This document shows positions 9,101 to 18,072 of a stretch of 59,884 nucleotides of DNA, one piece after another. Each line of letters begins with the position of its first letter. Position 1 is the first letter of the stretch. Location of the stretch: positions 1 to 59,884 of the forward strand of contig CAMEJD010000009.1 in the NCBI GenBank assembly GCA_945919375.1, in the 5' to 3' direction. The notes under the pieces are model-generated. The model made no database searches. It worked only from the letters and a program-made list of their open reading frames with translations, and had not been told where the DNA came from. A program made the position numbers and the translations under genes. Source of the DNA: an uncultured Clostridia bacterium. GTDB taxonomy: Bacteria; Bacillota; Clostridia; Christensenellales; UBA1242.

Positions 9101-12100
9101 ATACCGCAATCAACTTTTGACACTGGGTCATATAGTTTTACGACTTTTCCAACACTTGAATCTTTTCCTGTTAGGGTTGCTTGAGTTGTTGAAGCAAGTC
9201 TTAGCCCGATTGCTTGAATATTTATTACATATTCAATTCCATTTTCAAGTTCAGCACAATCCCAGAACGCTTTGTTTAATGTAATTTGTTTTGAAGATTG
9301 TTCTGTTGTCTTTTTATATGTAACCAAGTATTCTGTTGCACTTTCTTGTGAATTCCAGTACATTTCACCGTTGCTTACATATGCTTTGGTTTCATCAAGG
9401 ACTTTCATTTCAATTGAATTTGAAAGTTTACCATTTATTACTTTTGAATTATCACCTGCGACGAACACATAAATTCTTGTAAATTCGCTTGTAAGTTCAC
9501 CATTTTGAATACAATCTGTCAAATTGAACTTGAGTTCTTGTGTTGTTCCAAGAATTTTTCTATTTGTTATTTCTTGTCCTTGTTCGTCTTGTGTTTTGCC
9601 CTCTACAATAATTTTATATGTTGGATTTGTTATTCCATATTTTGCAGGAATTGTAATTTTGTTCCAAGTTAATTCAAAACTATTATTTTCATAAATCATT
9701 TTAATTTTTGGTGCATATGGCACATAAACTTCTTGAGCCATGCCAAAATTTGATGTTACATAGTTTTTGTTATCACCAAATTGTTTTAGGTACATATTGT
9801 ATGTTCCACTTGGTAAATCGTTTCCAACTTCATCAAAACCATTATCTACTGTTGGCCAACCAAGATATTGGAAATCGTCAATATTTGCCGTTCCACCCGA
9901 AAACGTTTTTATTTGGTCCCTTAATTCTTGTGAAATATTTATAAAGTCTGATAAATCGTAAACATATGTGTATGTTGCTCCTGTTGATGTGTCACTAAAT
10001 TTTAATGCAACTTTGTCATTTGACAATGATTGAATTGAAATTGTTGCTTGGCGTCTTATTCTTTGTCCTTGTGAAAGTTCAATCAGTTCTTTCGTACTAA
10101 ATTTTTCTTTTACATTCCAAACAAATGCACCATCTTCCACTTCCAGACTTTCTGGAGATTGAAGTTTTGCAACCTTTTGAGCTTCTAGCATTATTTCGCC
10201 AGTGTCACTTGTTTTTTCTATTGCATATTCCACAGTATTCCCACACATAAATTTTGGGTCTGTGGATATTGCTCTTATCTTTAGTGTGTGAAGAGAATAA
10301 TCGCTCCAATTTTCTAATTCGGTTTGCAAACTTGCAAGTGGCGTTTCGGAATAGATTTTGTCATCAAGATAAACAAAATATCCTGTTGCCATTGACACTT
10401 CTTCCCAAGTTATTTTTCCGTCAATAACTTGAATTTTTGGTCTACCAAGTTTTTGAATTTGCAAGCCTTCGCCAAATCTTGAGTTAAGATGATAACAACC
10501 TTCACTATCAACTGCAGAACTCCCTCTTACTGCAACATTAAAATTATATATTGTGTCTGCCAAATCATCACTGTTTGGAAGGAATATTGTGTCATCTACA
10601 TAAGTAAGTTTGTTATTAAATCTTACTATATATCCATTTTGTGCATTCTGATCTTCGTCCCATGTTATCTCATTTATTGTATAATCGAATTTTTGTGGAT
10701 TTTTTGATAATACTTTAAAGTTTGCCGTTAAGGAATCTTTTGAGTTGTTTGTCATTATTTTTATCTTAATTGAAGATGTTAAATCTGAATAGATAATATT
10801 TGCATCTGAACTTTTTGCTTTTATACATACATTATACGACTTGTTTTCTTGCAATTCATTGTACATATCATTTGAATACATTACAAGGTGGTCTGTTTGT
10901 TCAGATTGAACATAAGTTAAATCATATTCGTTACCATCAACAACTGCAACATAGCTCAAATCGGTTTCTTGTTCTTTGAATGTTATATATCCATCTATTA
11001 CTTTGTAATCTTTTACAATTGCAAGTTTTTTACATTCATAATCTTTTTCAATAGTAGTTGATTCTTTTGTTTCTTCATCAACTGTTGTTTCAAGCATATA
11101 GGTTGAATCAAGAATTATGTCTTGGGTTTTTAATGTATTGCCAACATTGCCAAGTGCCTTGATATTTGCTTTAAGTGCTCCCACTTTTCCAGTAAGTTCG
11201 CTAAATAATGTATGAATATTATTGTTGACAAAACCAGTAAGTATTTCAACTTTATTTGAGTCTTGAATTCGTAATGCATAATCACTTGCATCACCAATTT
11301 GGTTCCAAATAAGTTTTCCATTGCTAGTTTCAAGTTTTGTGTTTTGCGACAACTTTTTGCCTGAAATACTTATTTTTGAGCTATTGATGTAACTAATTCC
11401 GTCATTGCTAATCATTCCTTGCTTGTAGATGGTCAGCATAAAGTTTGCTGATAATTTTTGAAGAAATGGTATATCTAATGCTTTTTCAAATTTTTCTGTT
11501 CCTAACACAAAGTCGTTTATAATATCACTTTGGTTTATGTTGAGAATATATTTATTTGCATTGCTATCAATATCACCTTGAACATAGATTAAAGAATCAA
11601 TCCCATTTGCTCTCCTTACAAAACCAAAATTCTTTACATCACTTAATTTTGTTACTTCTTTTTTGGTTGAGTTTGAAAGAACATAATTTTCCAAATTTAC
11701 CTTTCTTACTGTTTTTATTACAAAAGTTTGTTCAATGCTTGTATCTACTTTTGTTTTTGAATCACTATATTCAAAATCTTCAAAATAGTATTCGCTACCA
11801 TATTTTAGATTAAGTTCTTTTACAACTCTACCTTCTTTTGTTGCAATTGTAATTTGGTAAATACTATTATCATCAATTGCGTCCTTGTTTTCATCACCAG
11901 CAATAAGTTTGTCAACGAATATTCTTACATTTGCTTCTTGTGCCTTTGTGAATGTGTAATTGGTTGAGAATGGACTTGAAAGTGTTTGATATTCATCAAT
12001 GCCTTGCCCACCAACTGCAATAACCTTTATTGCAACATCACCAAAGAATGTGTTTGCATACAAAAGTTCTTGCATATCATAGGTTGTTGACAAAACATTT

Positions 12101-15100
12101 TCTATTTTGCCACAAAAGTCTTCGCCATGATAGTATTCTATATAATATGATTTTGCATTTTCTATACCAGTAAAAGACAAAATTCCATTTTGACTTATTG
12201 TAATGTCTGTAGGAGATTTGAATCTTGTTACAACATTTGATTTTGCAAAATCTGAATCGATGAAATTACTTTGTCCAATAACTTTGATTCTTACAAAATA
12301 TTTCCCGTCATCTTTTGCATCATCAATATAAATGTATTTTTCTTGACTTGTTATGTTATCTCTAATCAAAGTATCATTTTTGTATAAACTAATTAAATAT
12401 CGTTTAACTTGAACACTTGAGTTATCAAACTCCCAACTTATTTTTAGTCTTTCTTGTTTTATTACATCTTCGCTTGAAGAAATTGTTATGTTGCTTACAT
12501 TTTCAAGTTTAATGAAATCTGCACCATTTGAATAGTTAGAAGAAAGTTTGTATTCTTCGCCATTTGCCAAAGCGACAAATGGATCAATATCAACTTTAAC
12601 ACAAACGCTAATTTGATTACTATTTAGATTCTTTATTATTTCTTGAATTTTTGTGTCAGTTGTAAAAACAACATTATTAGAAGTTTCCAAAAATTCTGAC
12701 AAATCTTGAGCAGTAAATTTGAGTATATATTTATTATCTTCAACTTTTGTCCAAGTAATTTGGTTATCATTTACAACAGGAGTTTCAAGTGTGCCAATTC
12801 TTGAGAAATTAAATGTTCTTTCTTTGCTGTCAAGATAATAATATTCGCCACTCGTATATTTTGTTGCAATCAATTTTATTGTAACTGCAAACTTTCCCGT
12901 TAGGCTTGTTAAATTCTCAATTTCTTGACCGTTGGAAGTAATCTCAATTTTGTCAAGTTGCATTATTTTGTGAAGTTTTGAATCATCTCCAACTGTGTAT
13001 TCGCTTTTTGTATATTTTGTTTGAACATTGATTTTTTCATTTTCATCAATAGATACTTGTTCAACATTTTCCAACCTTTCAACATATGCATCAACAAATT
13101 CAGAAGAGATGTATCCTTGTTTTGTAATTTTTAGTCTTAATGTATATTTGCCTTCTTCCTTAACTTTTTCGGTTATATCAAATTCCGGTGTTGTGCCAGT
13201 GTAGAGAACTTCAAAATCGCCATCATTTTCCGATTTGAATTTAAGTTCGTAAGTTGCCCCTTCAATTTCGCTTGCTTGCCAAGTTACTTTAACAACTCCG
13301 GAGTTTTCACTTACAACCATTGTTTTGTCGCTTTTTAACTTGTGAATTAGGGTTTGTTCACTCGCATGTGATGAAAATTTAAATTCTCTTGTTTCGCTTA
13401 AATCCAAAGCACCGCCTTGGTATTCATATTGAACATTTACATAAAAATCGTTCGTTTTGTCTATTGCTGTCAATTCTTCATCACTCAGAACATCAATGGT
13501 TTGAATTTCTTTTGAAACAGATTTTACTTTTATTATGTCATTTTGCGTAAACACAAATCTATAAACAAAGTTTGAGTAATCAATTGTGTCCCAAGAGAGA
13601 GTCGCATCATTTAGAATTGGTTTTTGTGGAGTTTGAAGTCTTGAAATATTAAATGTTTCAAAGTCACTATCAAGATAATAAATATTGCCAATTGAATTTT
13701 GATTTGCTACAAATTTTGCTCTTATAACAAAGTCTGATGTTGTTTTGTCCAAAGTTAATGTTTGTTCATCATTTATTGTAACATATGTTTTTTGTTCGCT
13801 AAGAGAATTTGGGTCAACTTGTGTTGTCACTTGAAGGACTCCATCTTTTGAAAGATAATAATTTATTGGAGTCACAAGTTTTGTTACTTGAATTATTGAA
13901 AATTCAGATGGATTGATTAAAGCATTCGCTTCATTTTTTGCCCTAACCTTAATCACATAAGTTTTTGCTTGAATTATTTTTTCACTCAAATCAATTGCAA
14001 TTGTTTCGCCACTATTGTCATATGTAAGAGTTGAATCATCAAATAATATCTCATAATCTGTTGCAAGTGCATCTTTTTGAATTGTTAAGATTTTTGTATT
14101 TCTGTCAAACGAGATTTCTGGATTGTTCAAAGTGTATGAGATTTCAAAAGATTGTTTTGAATAATTTAAGCTATCAAGATACAAGCATCCAACACTGTTT
14201 GAGCCAATTGCTTTAACATAAAAATCATAATAACCATACTCGTATGATGAGTAAGAATATTGATTTTCTGTCGTTAATCTTGTTTGTTCAAATGGCTGAC
14301 CATTCTTATTGACATAGTATTCATAACCTGAAGCATAAGGTGAAACTATCCAATTTACATTTTTATCATTTTGATTATTTGTAACAGTTAAATCTGCTTG
14401 CCTTACAACTTTTACCGATGTTGTTGAAGGGATAAAGTATTTTCCATTGCCAACATCTTGATACTTTATTGCTTTAATTGAAATTGTGTATTCTCCAACA
14501 CTACTAAACAACACGTCAATGTTCCCAAAACTTCCATTTGATAATTTATTTAGTGGGGTTGTTGCATTGTTAAATGTTACATAATATTCATACAGGTCTA
14601 TATTCTCCGATTCGCTATGGGTTATGTAATATTTCCCGTCTTCAACTTTTTGAGCTATTGTATTTATGTTAATTTTTGCGAGGTTTGTAAGAGTTATAAC
14701 ATTTGATTCATTTGATTGAACTTCACTATTATTTTGCGCCTTTACGATTGCACTAATTTCATATATTCCTTCTTCCGTTTTGTCAAAAATATATTTGCCT
14801 TCTGCGTTTAGTGTAACTTTTTCTGTTTTGCTTTTATATGTGATGCTTAACTCAATATTCTTCCCGACATAATCTGTTGCACTTATTGTTTTTGTTTGTG
14901 GATCAAAAGAAAGAGTTGTTGCTGTTAATTTTGTAACATTTTCTATTTTGCTTTCGTTCTTACTTGACAAATAGTCTTTACTATCTGACACAGCTTTTAA
15001 TGAAATTTCATTATATTGTCCCGGATTTATAGTTTTTGATACGTCAAAATTGTTTTGGTCAACATCTGTTGATATTGAAGAATCGCCAGCCCTTGTTATT

Positions 15101-16071
15101 ATTACATAGTGGAAATCGCCAACCAAAGAATTATCCCAAGTTACCAGTCCGTTGTTTATTGTTATTTGTGGAGCATAGAGTCTTTTCCAAACAACAACAT
15201 CACTTTTGCCAACAGCAACTTTGTTTATTGTTTCGCTTTCACTTGAATTATTATATGAAACCGCATTAACTTGAACTTTATATTCTTGAACTTTTGAATC
15301 TTTTGGATCATACAAATCAATAGCAAATTGTTTTTGCGATACTTTTGGATATGTTACACCATTTACAACAACTTCAAATTCGCCAACATCATCTCCACAT
15401 TCCCAAGATAAAATTTCAGTTTCATCATTGTAAGTTACATTTGTTGGATTTGATAATTTTCTTACAACATATGATTCGGAATAATTTGAACCACTATAAA
15501 GTTCTTGTCCGTTAACTGTTATTCCGTCACATTTAACTTTGATATCATAAAGTCCCCTTTCACTTAAAATATACGAATTAGAGTTCTTTATTGAAATTTC
15601 TTTTGCTTGTTCATTGTTATGAGAAACAAGTAATGTGTAGGAGTTTATTTCTTGAATTGAGTCGCCAATTTTTACTATAACTTTGTTCCAAGAAATTGAG
15701 TTTGTTTGTTCATTATAAACAATTCCGTTTGGGGTGTCACTTTGCATTGGCTTTGCAAAAACTTTTACTTCCATATAAGAAAATGCAGTGTCATAATTTG
15801 CATCAATAATGGTCACACCAGAGTTTACTGCAGTTATGGTTTGTCCACTTAATGCAACGACACTTGCGTCATGAGTTGTGAACTTTATATCACTTTTATT
15901 CGCATTGTCAATTTTTACGACCGTTGATAAATCCAGAGTGTCACCGATTGACATCTCTATATACGACTTTTCAAAAGATAAATTGTATTTTGGACTTTCG
16001 TTACAACCTGCGATTATTCCAAAACAAAATATACTCAAAATGCCAAATATGTATGGAAATATTTTTTTCAT
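6199..16071 (-). CDS. Giant surface lipoprotein with many FN3-like modules and GLUG-like C-terminus
   Basis: The start at ATG 16071 is preferred over one at 16131: GGGG lies just before it, a promoter -10 lies between the two, and it opens directly with a lipoprotein signal (KKIFPYIFGILS... lipobox IIAGC). The mature protein of about 3265 residues would be lipid-anchored outside the cell. After a Big_2-like domain (about residues 30-105) come some 30 fibronectin-III-like modules of about 80-100 residues, each with a strand such as ITWTKVED or LSWECGDD and a Tyr/Val-rich partner. The last 330 residues (LGTSDNPYLISNETQF, then NYGTVTRCANYGNI and similar) look like GLUG/beta-helix repeats. No LPXTG or SLH anchor is seen. 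Adhesion or polymer binding is an inference. At 9.9 kb it fills a sixth of the window. Confidence 0.85.
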   Translation of the reverse strand: MKKIFPYIFGILSIFCFGIIAGCNESPKYNLSFEKSYIEMSIGDTLDLSTVVKIDNANKSDIKFTTHDASVVALSGQTITAVNSGVTIIDANYDTAFSYMEVKVFAKPMQSDTPNGIVYNEQTNSISWNKVIVKIGDSIQEINSYTLLVSHNNEQAKEISIKNSNSYILSERGLYDIKVKCDGITVNGQELYSGSNYSESYVVRKLSNPTNVTYNDETEILSWECGDDVGEFEVVVNGVTYPKVSQKQFAIDLYDPKDSKVQEYKVQVNAVSYNNSSESETINKVAVGKSDVVVWKRLYAPQITINNGLVTWDNSLVGDFHYVIITRAGDSSISTDVDQNNFDVSKTINPGQYNEISLKAVSDSKDYLSSKNESKIENVTKLTATTLSFDPQTKTISATDYVGKNIELSITYKSKTEKVTLNAEGKYIFDKTEEGIYEISAIVKAQNNSEVQSNESNVITLTNLAKININTIAQKVEDGKYYITHSESENIDLYEYYVTFNNATTPLNKLSNGSFGNIDVLFSSVGEYTISIKAIKYQDVGNGKYFIPSTTSVKVVRQADLTVTNNQNDKNVNWIVSPYASGYEYYVNKNGQPFEQTRLTTENQYSYSSYEYGYYDFYVKAIGSNSVGCLYLDSLNYSKQSFEISYTLNNPEISFDRNTKILTIQKDALATDYEILFDDSTLTYDNSGETIAIDLSEKIIQAKTYVIKVRAKNEANALINPSEFSIIQVTKLVTPINYYLSKDGVLQVTTQVDPNSLSEQKTYVTINDEQTLTLDKTTSDFVIRAKFVANQNSIGNIYYLDSDFETFNISRLQTPQKPILNDATLSWDTIDYSNFVYRFVFTQNDIIKVKSVSKEIQTIDVLSDEELTAIDKTNDFYVNVQYEYQGGALDLSETREFKFSSHASEQTLIHKLKSDKTMVVSENSGVVKVTWQASEIEGATYELKFKSENDGDFEVLYTGTTPEFDITEKVKEEGKYTLRLKITKQGYISSEFVDAYVERLENVEQVSIDENEKINVQTKYTKSEYTVGDDSKLHKIMQLDKIEITSNGQEIENLTSLTGKFAVTIKLIATKYTSGEYYYLDSKERTFNFSRIGTLETPVVNDNQITWTKVEDNKYILKFTAQDLSEFLETSNNVVFTTDTKIQEIIKNLNSNQISVCVKVDIDPFVALANGEEYKLSSNYSNGADFIKLENVSNITISSSEDVIKQERLKISWEFDNSSVQVKRYLISLYKNDTLIRDNITSQEKYIYIDDAKDDGKYFVRIKVIGQSNFIDSDFAKSNVVTRFKSPTDITISQNGILSFTGIENAKSYYIEYYHGEDFCGKIENVLSTTYDMQELLYANTFFGDVAIKVIAVGGQGIDEYQTLSSPFSTNYTFTKAQEANVRIFVDKLIAGDENKDAIDDNSIYQITIATKEGRVVKELNLKYGSEYYFEDFEYSDSKTKVDTSIEQTFVIKTVRKVNLENYVLSNSTKKEVTKLSDVKNFGFVRRANGIDSLIYVQGDIDSNANKYILNINQSDIINDFVLGTEKFEKALDIPFLQKLSANFMLTIYKQGMISNDGISYINSSKISISGKKLSQNTKLETSNGKLIWNQIGDASDYALRIQDSNKVEILTGFVNNNIHTLFSELTGKVGALKANIKALGNVGNTLKTQDIILDSTYMLETTVDEETKESTTIEKDYECKKLAIVKDYKVIDGYITFKEQETDLSYVAVVDGNEYDLTYVQSEQTDHLVMYSNDMYNELQENKSYNVCIKAKSSDANIIYSDLTSSIKIKIMTNNSKDSLTANFKVLSKNPQKFDYTINEITWDEDQNAQNGYIVRFNNKLTYVDDTIFLPNSDDLADTIYNFNVAVRGSSAVDSEGCYHLNSRFGEGLQIQKLGRPKIQVIDGKITWEEVSMATGYFVYLDDKIYSETPLASLQTELENWSDYSLHTLKIRAISTDPKFMCGNTVEYAIEKTSDTGEIMLEAQKVAKLQSPESLEVEDGAFVWNVKEKFSTKELIELSQGQRIRRQATISIQSLSNDKVALKFSDTSTGATYTYVYDLSDFINISQELRDQIKTFSGGTANIDDFQYLGWPTVDNGFDEVGNDLPSGTYNMYLKQFGDNKNYVTSNFGMAQEVYVPYAPKIKMIYENNSFELTWNKITIPAKYGITNPTYKIIVEGKTQDEQGQEITNRKILGTTQELKFNLTDCIQNGELTSEFTRIYVFVAGDNSKVINGKLSNSIEMKVLDETKAYVSNGEMYWNSQESATEYLVTYKKTTEQSSKQITLNKAFWDCAELENGIEYVINIQAIGLRLASTTQATLTGKDSSVGKVVKLYDPVSKVDCGIFKWQQIEHASSYEINTYINDEKQNNVKISNIADSSNNISYETTFAEENILYRFKAIGDLKTDMNETTIAYVNSNETVGIYGTVLASLKDIVAKDGKLTWEIISNGGLSVTSYKLIFNKVDKDGSISDSEYVVSGSGFKDVDSLTKYAYDCDDLDSGRYQVTIQAYYENNKQERLYEYNNSTAYYLMSLIEQRYIFEKYSKVQGQNGTQGVVIDNVVINDGEFRWEYSGDLDEVNYDYELVFTSTSGTVQTFICSDPSFFSNIIDSLTLEETFSLRVRVIPKDGVQDFISSDYVKFVNINAYDSEIIYQLNGIKESDILLSKSGDSDSLYINWSKYVVSTGKTDLSESLQVKYKIVYWTENGGTTSEKQEIIVQDTKIDTNRFEFDIVSEFTLYYQIQVLPLGTLSYVPSVLSDVRDIKKPKSVAEVFYDEEKMYYYWSTEGTSNDHSFKIRDEVLAMDQNGELQLDENGNPIVIRTYTFITKDNTTNTYIPLELGYHKVSVAVVVRTSGDEGSLTSSYTYYKNSDTRTLIDLFETSEVSASVCGSLGTSDNPYLISNETQFANIKYRIDKPIYENSYILTQDGIETKITVSGQDEYFNFKQTCDISNVSPLGMVKKDEDNISFKGVYDGNYKKLIWNCDLDVVRTLKTKRLSLFSDIASTGKIMNLNISATYTGKLTVAGTISMICMENYGTISNIKISVEGNNVSIQDQEVYWNGVCINNRGTIDNVVNYCNVTLTSQTKSTKMGYAGIANRNYGTVTRCANYGNIEVCSINATVGGIVANNEGVVERCVLKNTTSKITIPKVSGNASVYLGGIVGNNANTGTISYSYVYTNTVVSRLASNTSNDKVYIAGLVGYSANDRISRSYVYNTINAQSSSGVQIGSVYTFAYIANAQSPTNASNCWSNIDSTYSLIGGAKITINTYTDRPSGTTLNAGGSAYYVANESNFPSLVWETEFDNLWNEKTEV

Positions 16072-16111
16072 AAAGTACCCCTTTTTTGTATCAAAGTTAT
16101 TTTTCTTTTTT

Positions 16112-16141
16112 ATTCTAACACTTTTTGACATTTTTTATCAA
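16112..16141 (-). promoter_or_regulatory. Predicted promoter of the giant lipoprotein gene
   Basis: TTGATA (16136-16141), an 18-nt spacer and TAGAAT (16112-16117) with an upstream TG make an extended -10 promoter. The expected transcript start near 16105 lies downstream of the upstream candidate start codon (16131), which supports translation from 16071. Confidence 0.55.
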
Positions 16142-16211
16142 ATAAAATACACATATTTTTGCAAAATATTTATTACAAATAAATACCTTATACAAAGTCA
16201 CAAAAAATTAA

Positions 16212-16240
16212 ATAAAAAATATGTCATAAATCGACATATT
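16212..16240 (-). terminator. Terminator overlapping the 3' end of the 16224 gene
   Basis: The stem AATATGTC/GACATATT (16218-16225 with 16233-16240) includes the last codons of the gene and is followed by T-rich sequence on the minus strand. Confidence 0.7.
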
Positions 16241-16706
16241 TATTGATTAAATTTATTATTATTTGTTTGTGTTTTTGCTCACAAATTAAAATATTTTCAA
16301 GTTGTTTTTTGATATTTTTTTGGTTTATTTTATTTAATGCAATTTTACAACTTATTATTGATTTTTCTTTTATTTCAAGAGCATAATTTAATATATTTTT
16401 TATGCCCTTGTAATACTCAAAATAAATACCGGAAATTGGAATATTTTTGCTTGAAATATAAGATGGTTCTTCATAATTTTCAATAAGTAATTTTGCCAAA
16501 ATTTGGCTATTTGTTTTGCCATCTTCAAACATTTGCTCAAAACATTCTTTAAGTTCTTTTATATCATACATAACATTGCAAAAATAAAAGAACTGCATCA
16601 TTTGAAAAATTTGTCCATTTTCGCCTGAATATAGTTCCTTTATTATTTTTGTTTCATATTCGTTTTTGCTTACACCATAAATATTCACATACATTTTATA
16701 TGACAA
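16224..16706 (-). CDS. Small helical protein of unknown function, possibly ferritin-like
   Basis: The protein has 160 residues if it starts at TTG 16706, or 156 if it starts at ATG 16694; neither has a clear ribosome site, and the upstream pseudouridine synthase gene ends only 6 nt before the first choice. The product is almost wholly helical with no membrane segment. Spaced acidic and His residues (EYYKGIKN, EIKEKS, ICEQKHKQII) recall the four-helix ferritin-like or rubrerythrin-like fold with ExxH, but a full metal site cannot be confirmed by eye. I do not recognise the family. It is probably translated together with the upstream gene. Confidence 0.6.
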   Translation of the reverse strand: MSYKMYVNIYGVSKNEYETKIIKELYSGENGQIFQMMQFFYFCNVMYDIKELKECFEQMFEDGKTNSQILAKLLIENYEEPSYISSKNIPISGIYFEYYKGIKNILNYALEIKEKSIISCKIALNKINQKNIKKQLENILICEQKHKQIIINLINKYVDL

Positions 16707-16712
16707 AATTTT

Positions 16713-17573
16713 TTATTTTGTTACTTCCAAAAATTTGTCCAATTTTGCGCATAAATCAATATCGTTAAGATATTCAAGTGCGTTGCCTTTTGGAATGTTG
16801 AATTGTATCTTGTATGCCTGCAAACATTGTGTGTGCTTTTTATATTTTTGATTTAGTTTTGCGTCTCCATATTTTTCATCTCCCAAAATTTGCATTTTAC
16901 TATGGGCAAGTTGTGCCCTTATTTGATGAGTTTTGCCTTCACTTATTTTTACATCCAAAAGAGATAACTCCACGTTAATATCTTTTCTTTTTTGATAGTG
17001 AGTTTGAACAAAAACCGAGCCCGCGACCTTTGTATCAAATATTTTTACTTCACTTTTTTCGCTATTTTTTTTCAGATAACCTATCAAGTTGTCTTCTTCC
17101 TTTTGACAATTTGAAACAACTGCAAAGTATTGTTTTAAAACATAACCTTTTTTAAAACAGTCAATCAAAATTTTTTGAGTAAAAAGACTTTTTGCAAACA
17201 AAACAAGTCCAAGTGTATTTCTATCTATCCTATGAATTGGGTAGATTTCTATATTTTGCTTTTCTTTGTAATCTTGCTTTATATTAAATTCTCCGTCACA
17301 AACTTCAATGCCTTTATCTTTGTAAAAGACAATTATGTTATTATCTTGATAAAAAACTGAGTATAAATCTTTTTTTGAAGTTGCATCCAAAAATATTGTT
17401 ATATTGTCGCCAATGGCAACAAAAACATTTTCTTTTGTACGTCTTTCATTTATCAAAACATCTTTGTTTCTTAATGCCTTTTCAAAAGCAGAGTACTTAT
17501 ATTGGGGCAAGTTTTCACTCAAAACTTTTATAAGCCTTGCATTTTGATTTGACACAATTTCAATTTTTTCCAT
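16713..17573 (-). CDS. RluA-family pseudouridine synthase with S4 domain
   Basis: This enzyme turns specific uridines of ribosomal RNA (or tRNA) into pseudouridine. Residues of about 15-60 form an S4 RNA-binding domain (YSAFEKALRNKDVLINE). The catalytic motif is IHRIDRNTLGLVLFAKS, with the aspartate of the HRxDxxTxG motif in place, and the C-terminal family motif is EGKTHQIRAQLAH followed by LGDEKYG. The length of 286 is normal for RluC/RluD-type enzymes. AAAGGTAG lies just before ATG 17573. The exact target site in RNA cannot be told from sequence. Confidence 0.9.
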   Translation of the reverse strand: MEKIEIVSNQNARLIKVLSENLPQYKYSAFEKALRNKDVLINERRTKENVFVAIGDNITIFLDATSKKDLYSVFYQDNNIIVFYKDKGIEVCDGEFNIKQDYKEKQNIEIYPIHRIDRNTLGLVLFAKSLFTQKILIDCFKKGYVLKQYFAVVSNCQKEEDNLIGYLKKNSEKSEVKIFDTKVAGSVFVQTHYQKRKDINVELSLLDVKISEGKTHQIRAQLAHSKMQILGDEKYGDAKLNQKYKKHTQCLQAYKIQFNIPKGNALEYLNDIDLCAKLDKFLEVTK

Positions 17574-17684
17574 AAACTACCTTTGTTCTAAAATAGATTA
17601 TATACGAATATATATTAGTATGCAAACCAAAATTGTAGCAAATTGGCATTTTTGCAAAATTTTAAATATTTTAGTAGATTTTGT

Positions 17685-17712
17685 TTGAATTTTTGGTTAA
17701 ACAATGTATAAT
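17685..17712 (+). promoter_or_regulatory. Predicted promoter of the small membrane protein gene
   Basis: TTGAAT (17685-17690), 16 nt, then TATAAT (17707-17712). The expected start near 17719 would fall directly in front of the ribosome site GGAGGAG, leaving a leader of only about 14 nt. Confidence 0.6.
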
Positions 17713-17732
17713 TATTATTGGAGGAGAGAAAA

Positions 17733-17975
17733 ATGGCAGAAAAAAATGATTTTGTATCAGCAATGGATAGTCTTCCATTCATCCTTAAACTCATTCTTTG
17801 TATCCCTGCTCTTGACATCGTTTGGGCAATCTATCGTCTTGTTAAAGGCGTTAGCACAAACAATGTTTTGATGATTGTTTTTGGAATACTTTGGATAGTT
17901 CCAGGAATTGCTATTGGTTGGCTTGTTGACCTTATTAGCACAATCCTATTTGGAAGACCAAAATTCTTCGCTTAA
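17733..17975 (+). CDS. Small membrane protein of unknown function
   Basis: The 80-residue product begins at ATG 17733, chosen because GGAGGAG (17720-17726) lies seven bases before it. A TTG at 17718 in the same frame sits on the ribosome site and the likely transcript start, so it is rejected. Two hydrophobic stretches (about residues 14-40 and 48-72) suggest two membrane helices joined by a short basic turn (YRLVKG). The gene stands alone between its own promoter and a terminator. I do not recognise the family. Confidence 0.8.
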   Translation: MAEKNDFVSAMDSLPFILKLILCIPALDIVWAIYRLVKGVSTNNVLMIVFGILWIVPGIAIGWLVDLISTILFGRPKFFA

Positions 17976-17984
17976 TCGGAGATA

Positions 17985-18027
17985 AGAAAAAGGCAAATAA
18001 TTGTATATTATTTGTCTTTTTTCTTTT
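17985..18027 (+). terminator. Terminator after the small membrane protein gene
   Basis: The stem GGCAAATAA/TTATTTGTC (17992-18000 with 18008-18016) is followed by six T. The promoter -10 of the next gene begins about 20 nt further on. Confidence 0.8.
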
Positions 18028-18046
18028 TATTTTTTTGCATTTTATG

Positions 18047-18052
18047 TATAAT
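18047..18052 (+). promoter_or_regulatory. -10 element of the phosphorylase gene
   Basis: A perfect TATAAT stands 20 nt before ATG 18073, with only weak -35 matches upstream in the T-run of the preceding terminator. The leader would be about 14 nt. Confidence 0.5.
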
Positions 18053-18072
18053 AAAAGCATATGGGAGATAAT

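Noticed and set aside
6199..16131. Start of the giant lipoprotein at 16131
   Set aside because: It has no ribosome site, lies upstream of the predicted transcript start, and would put 20 charged residues before the lipoprotein signal.
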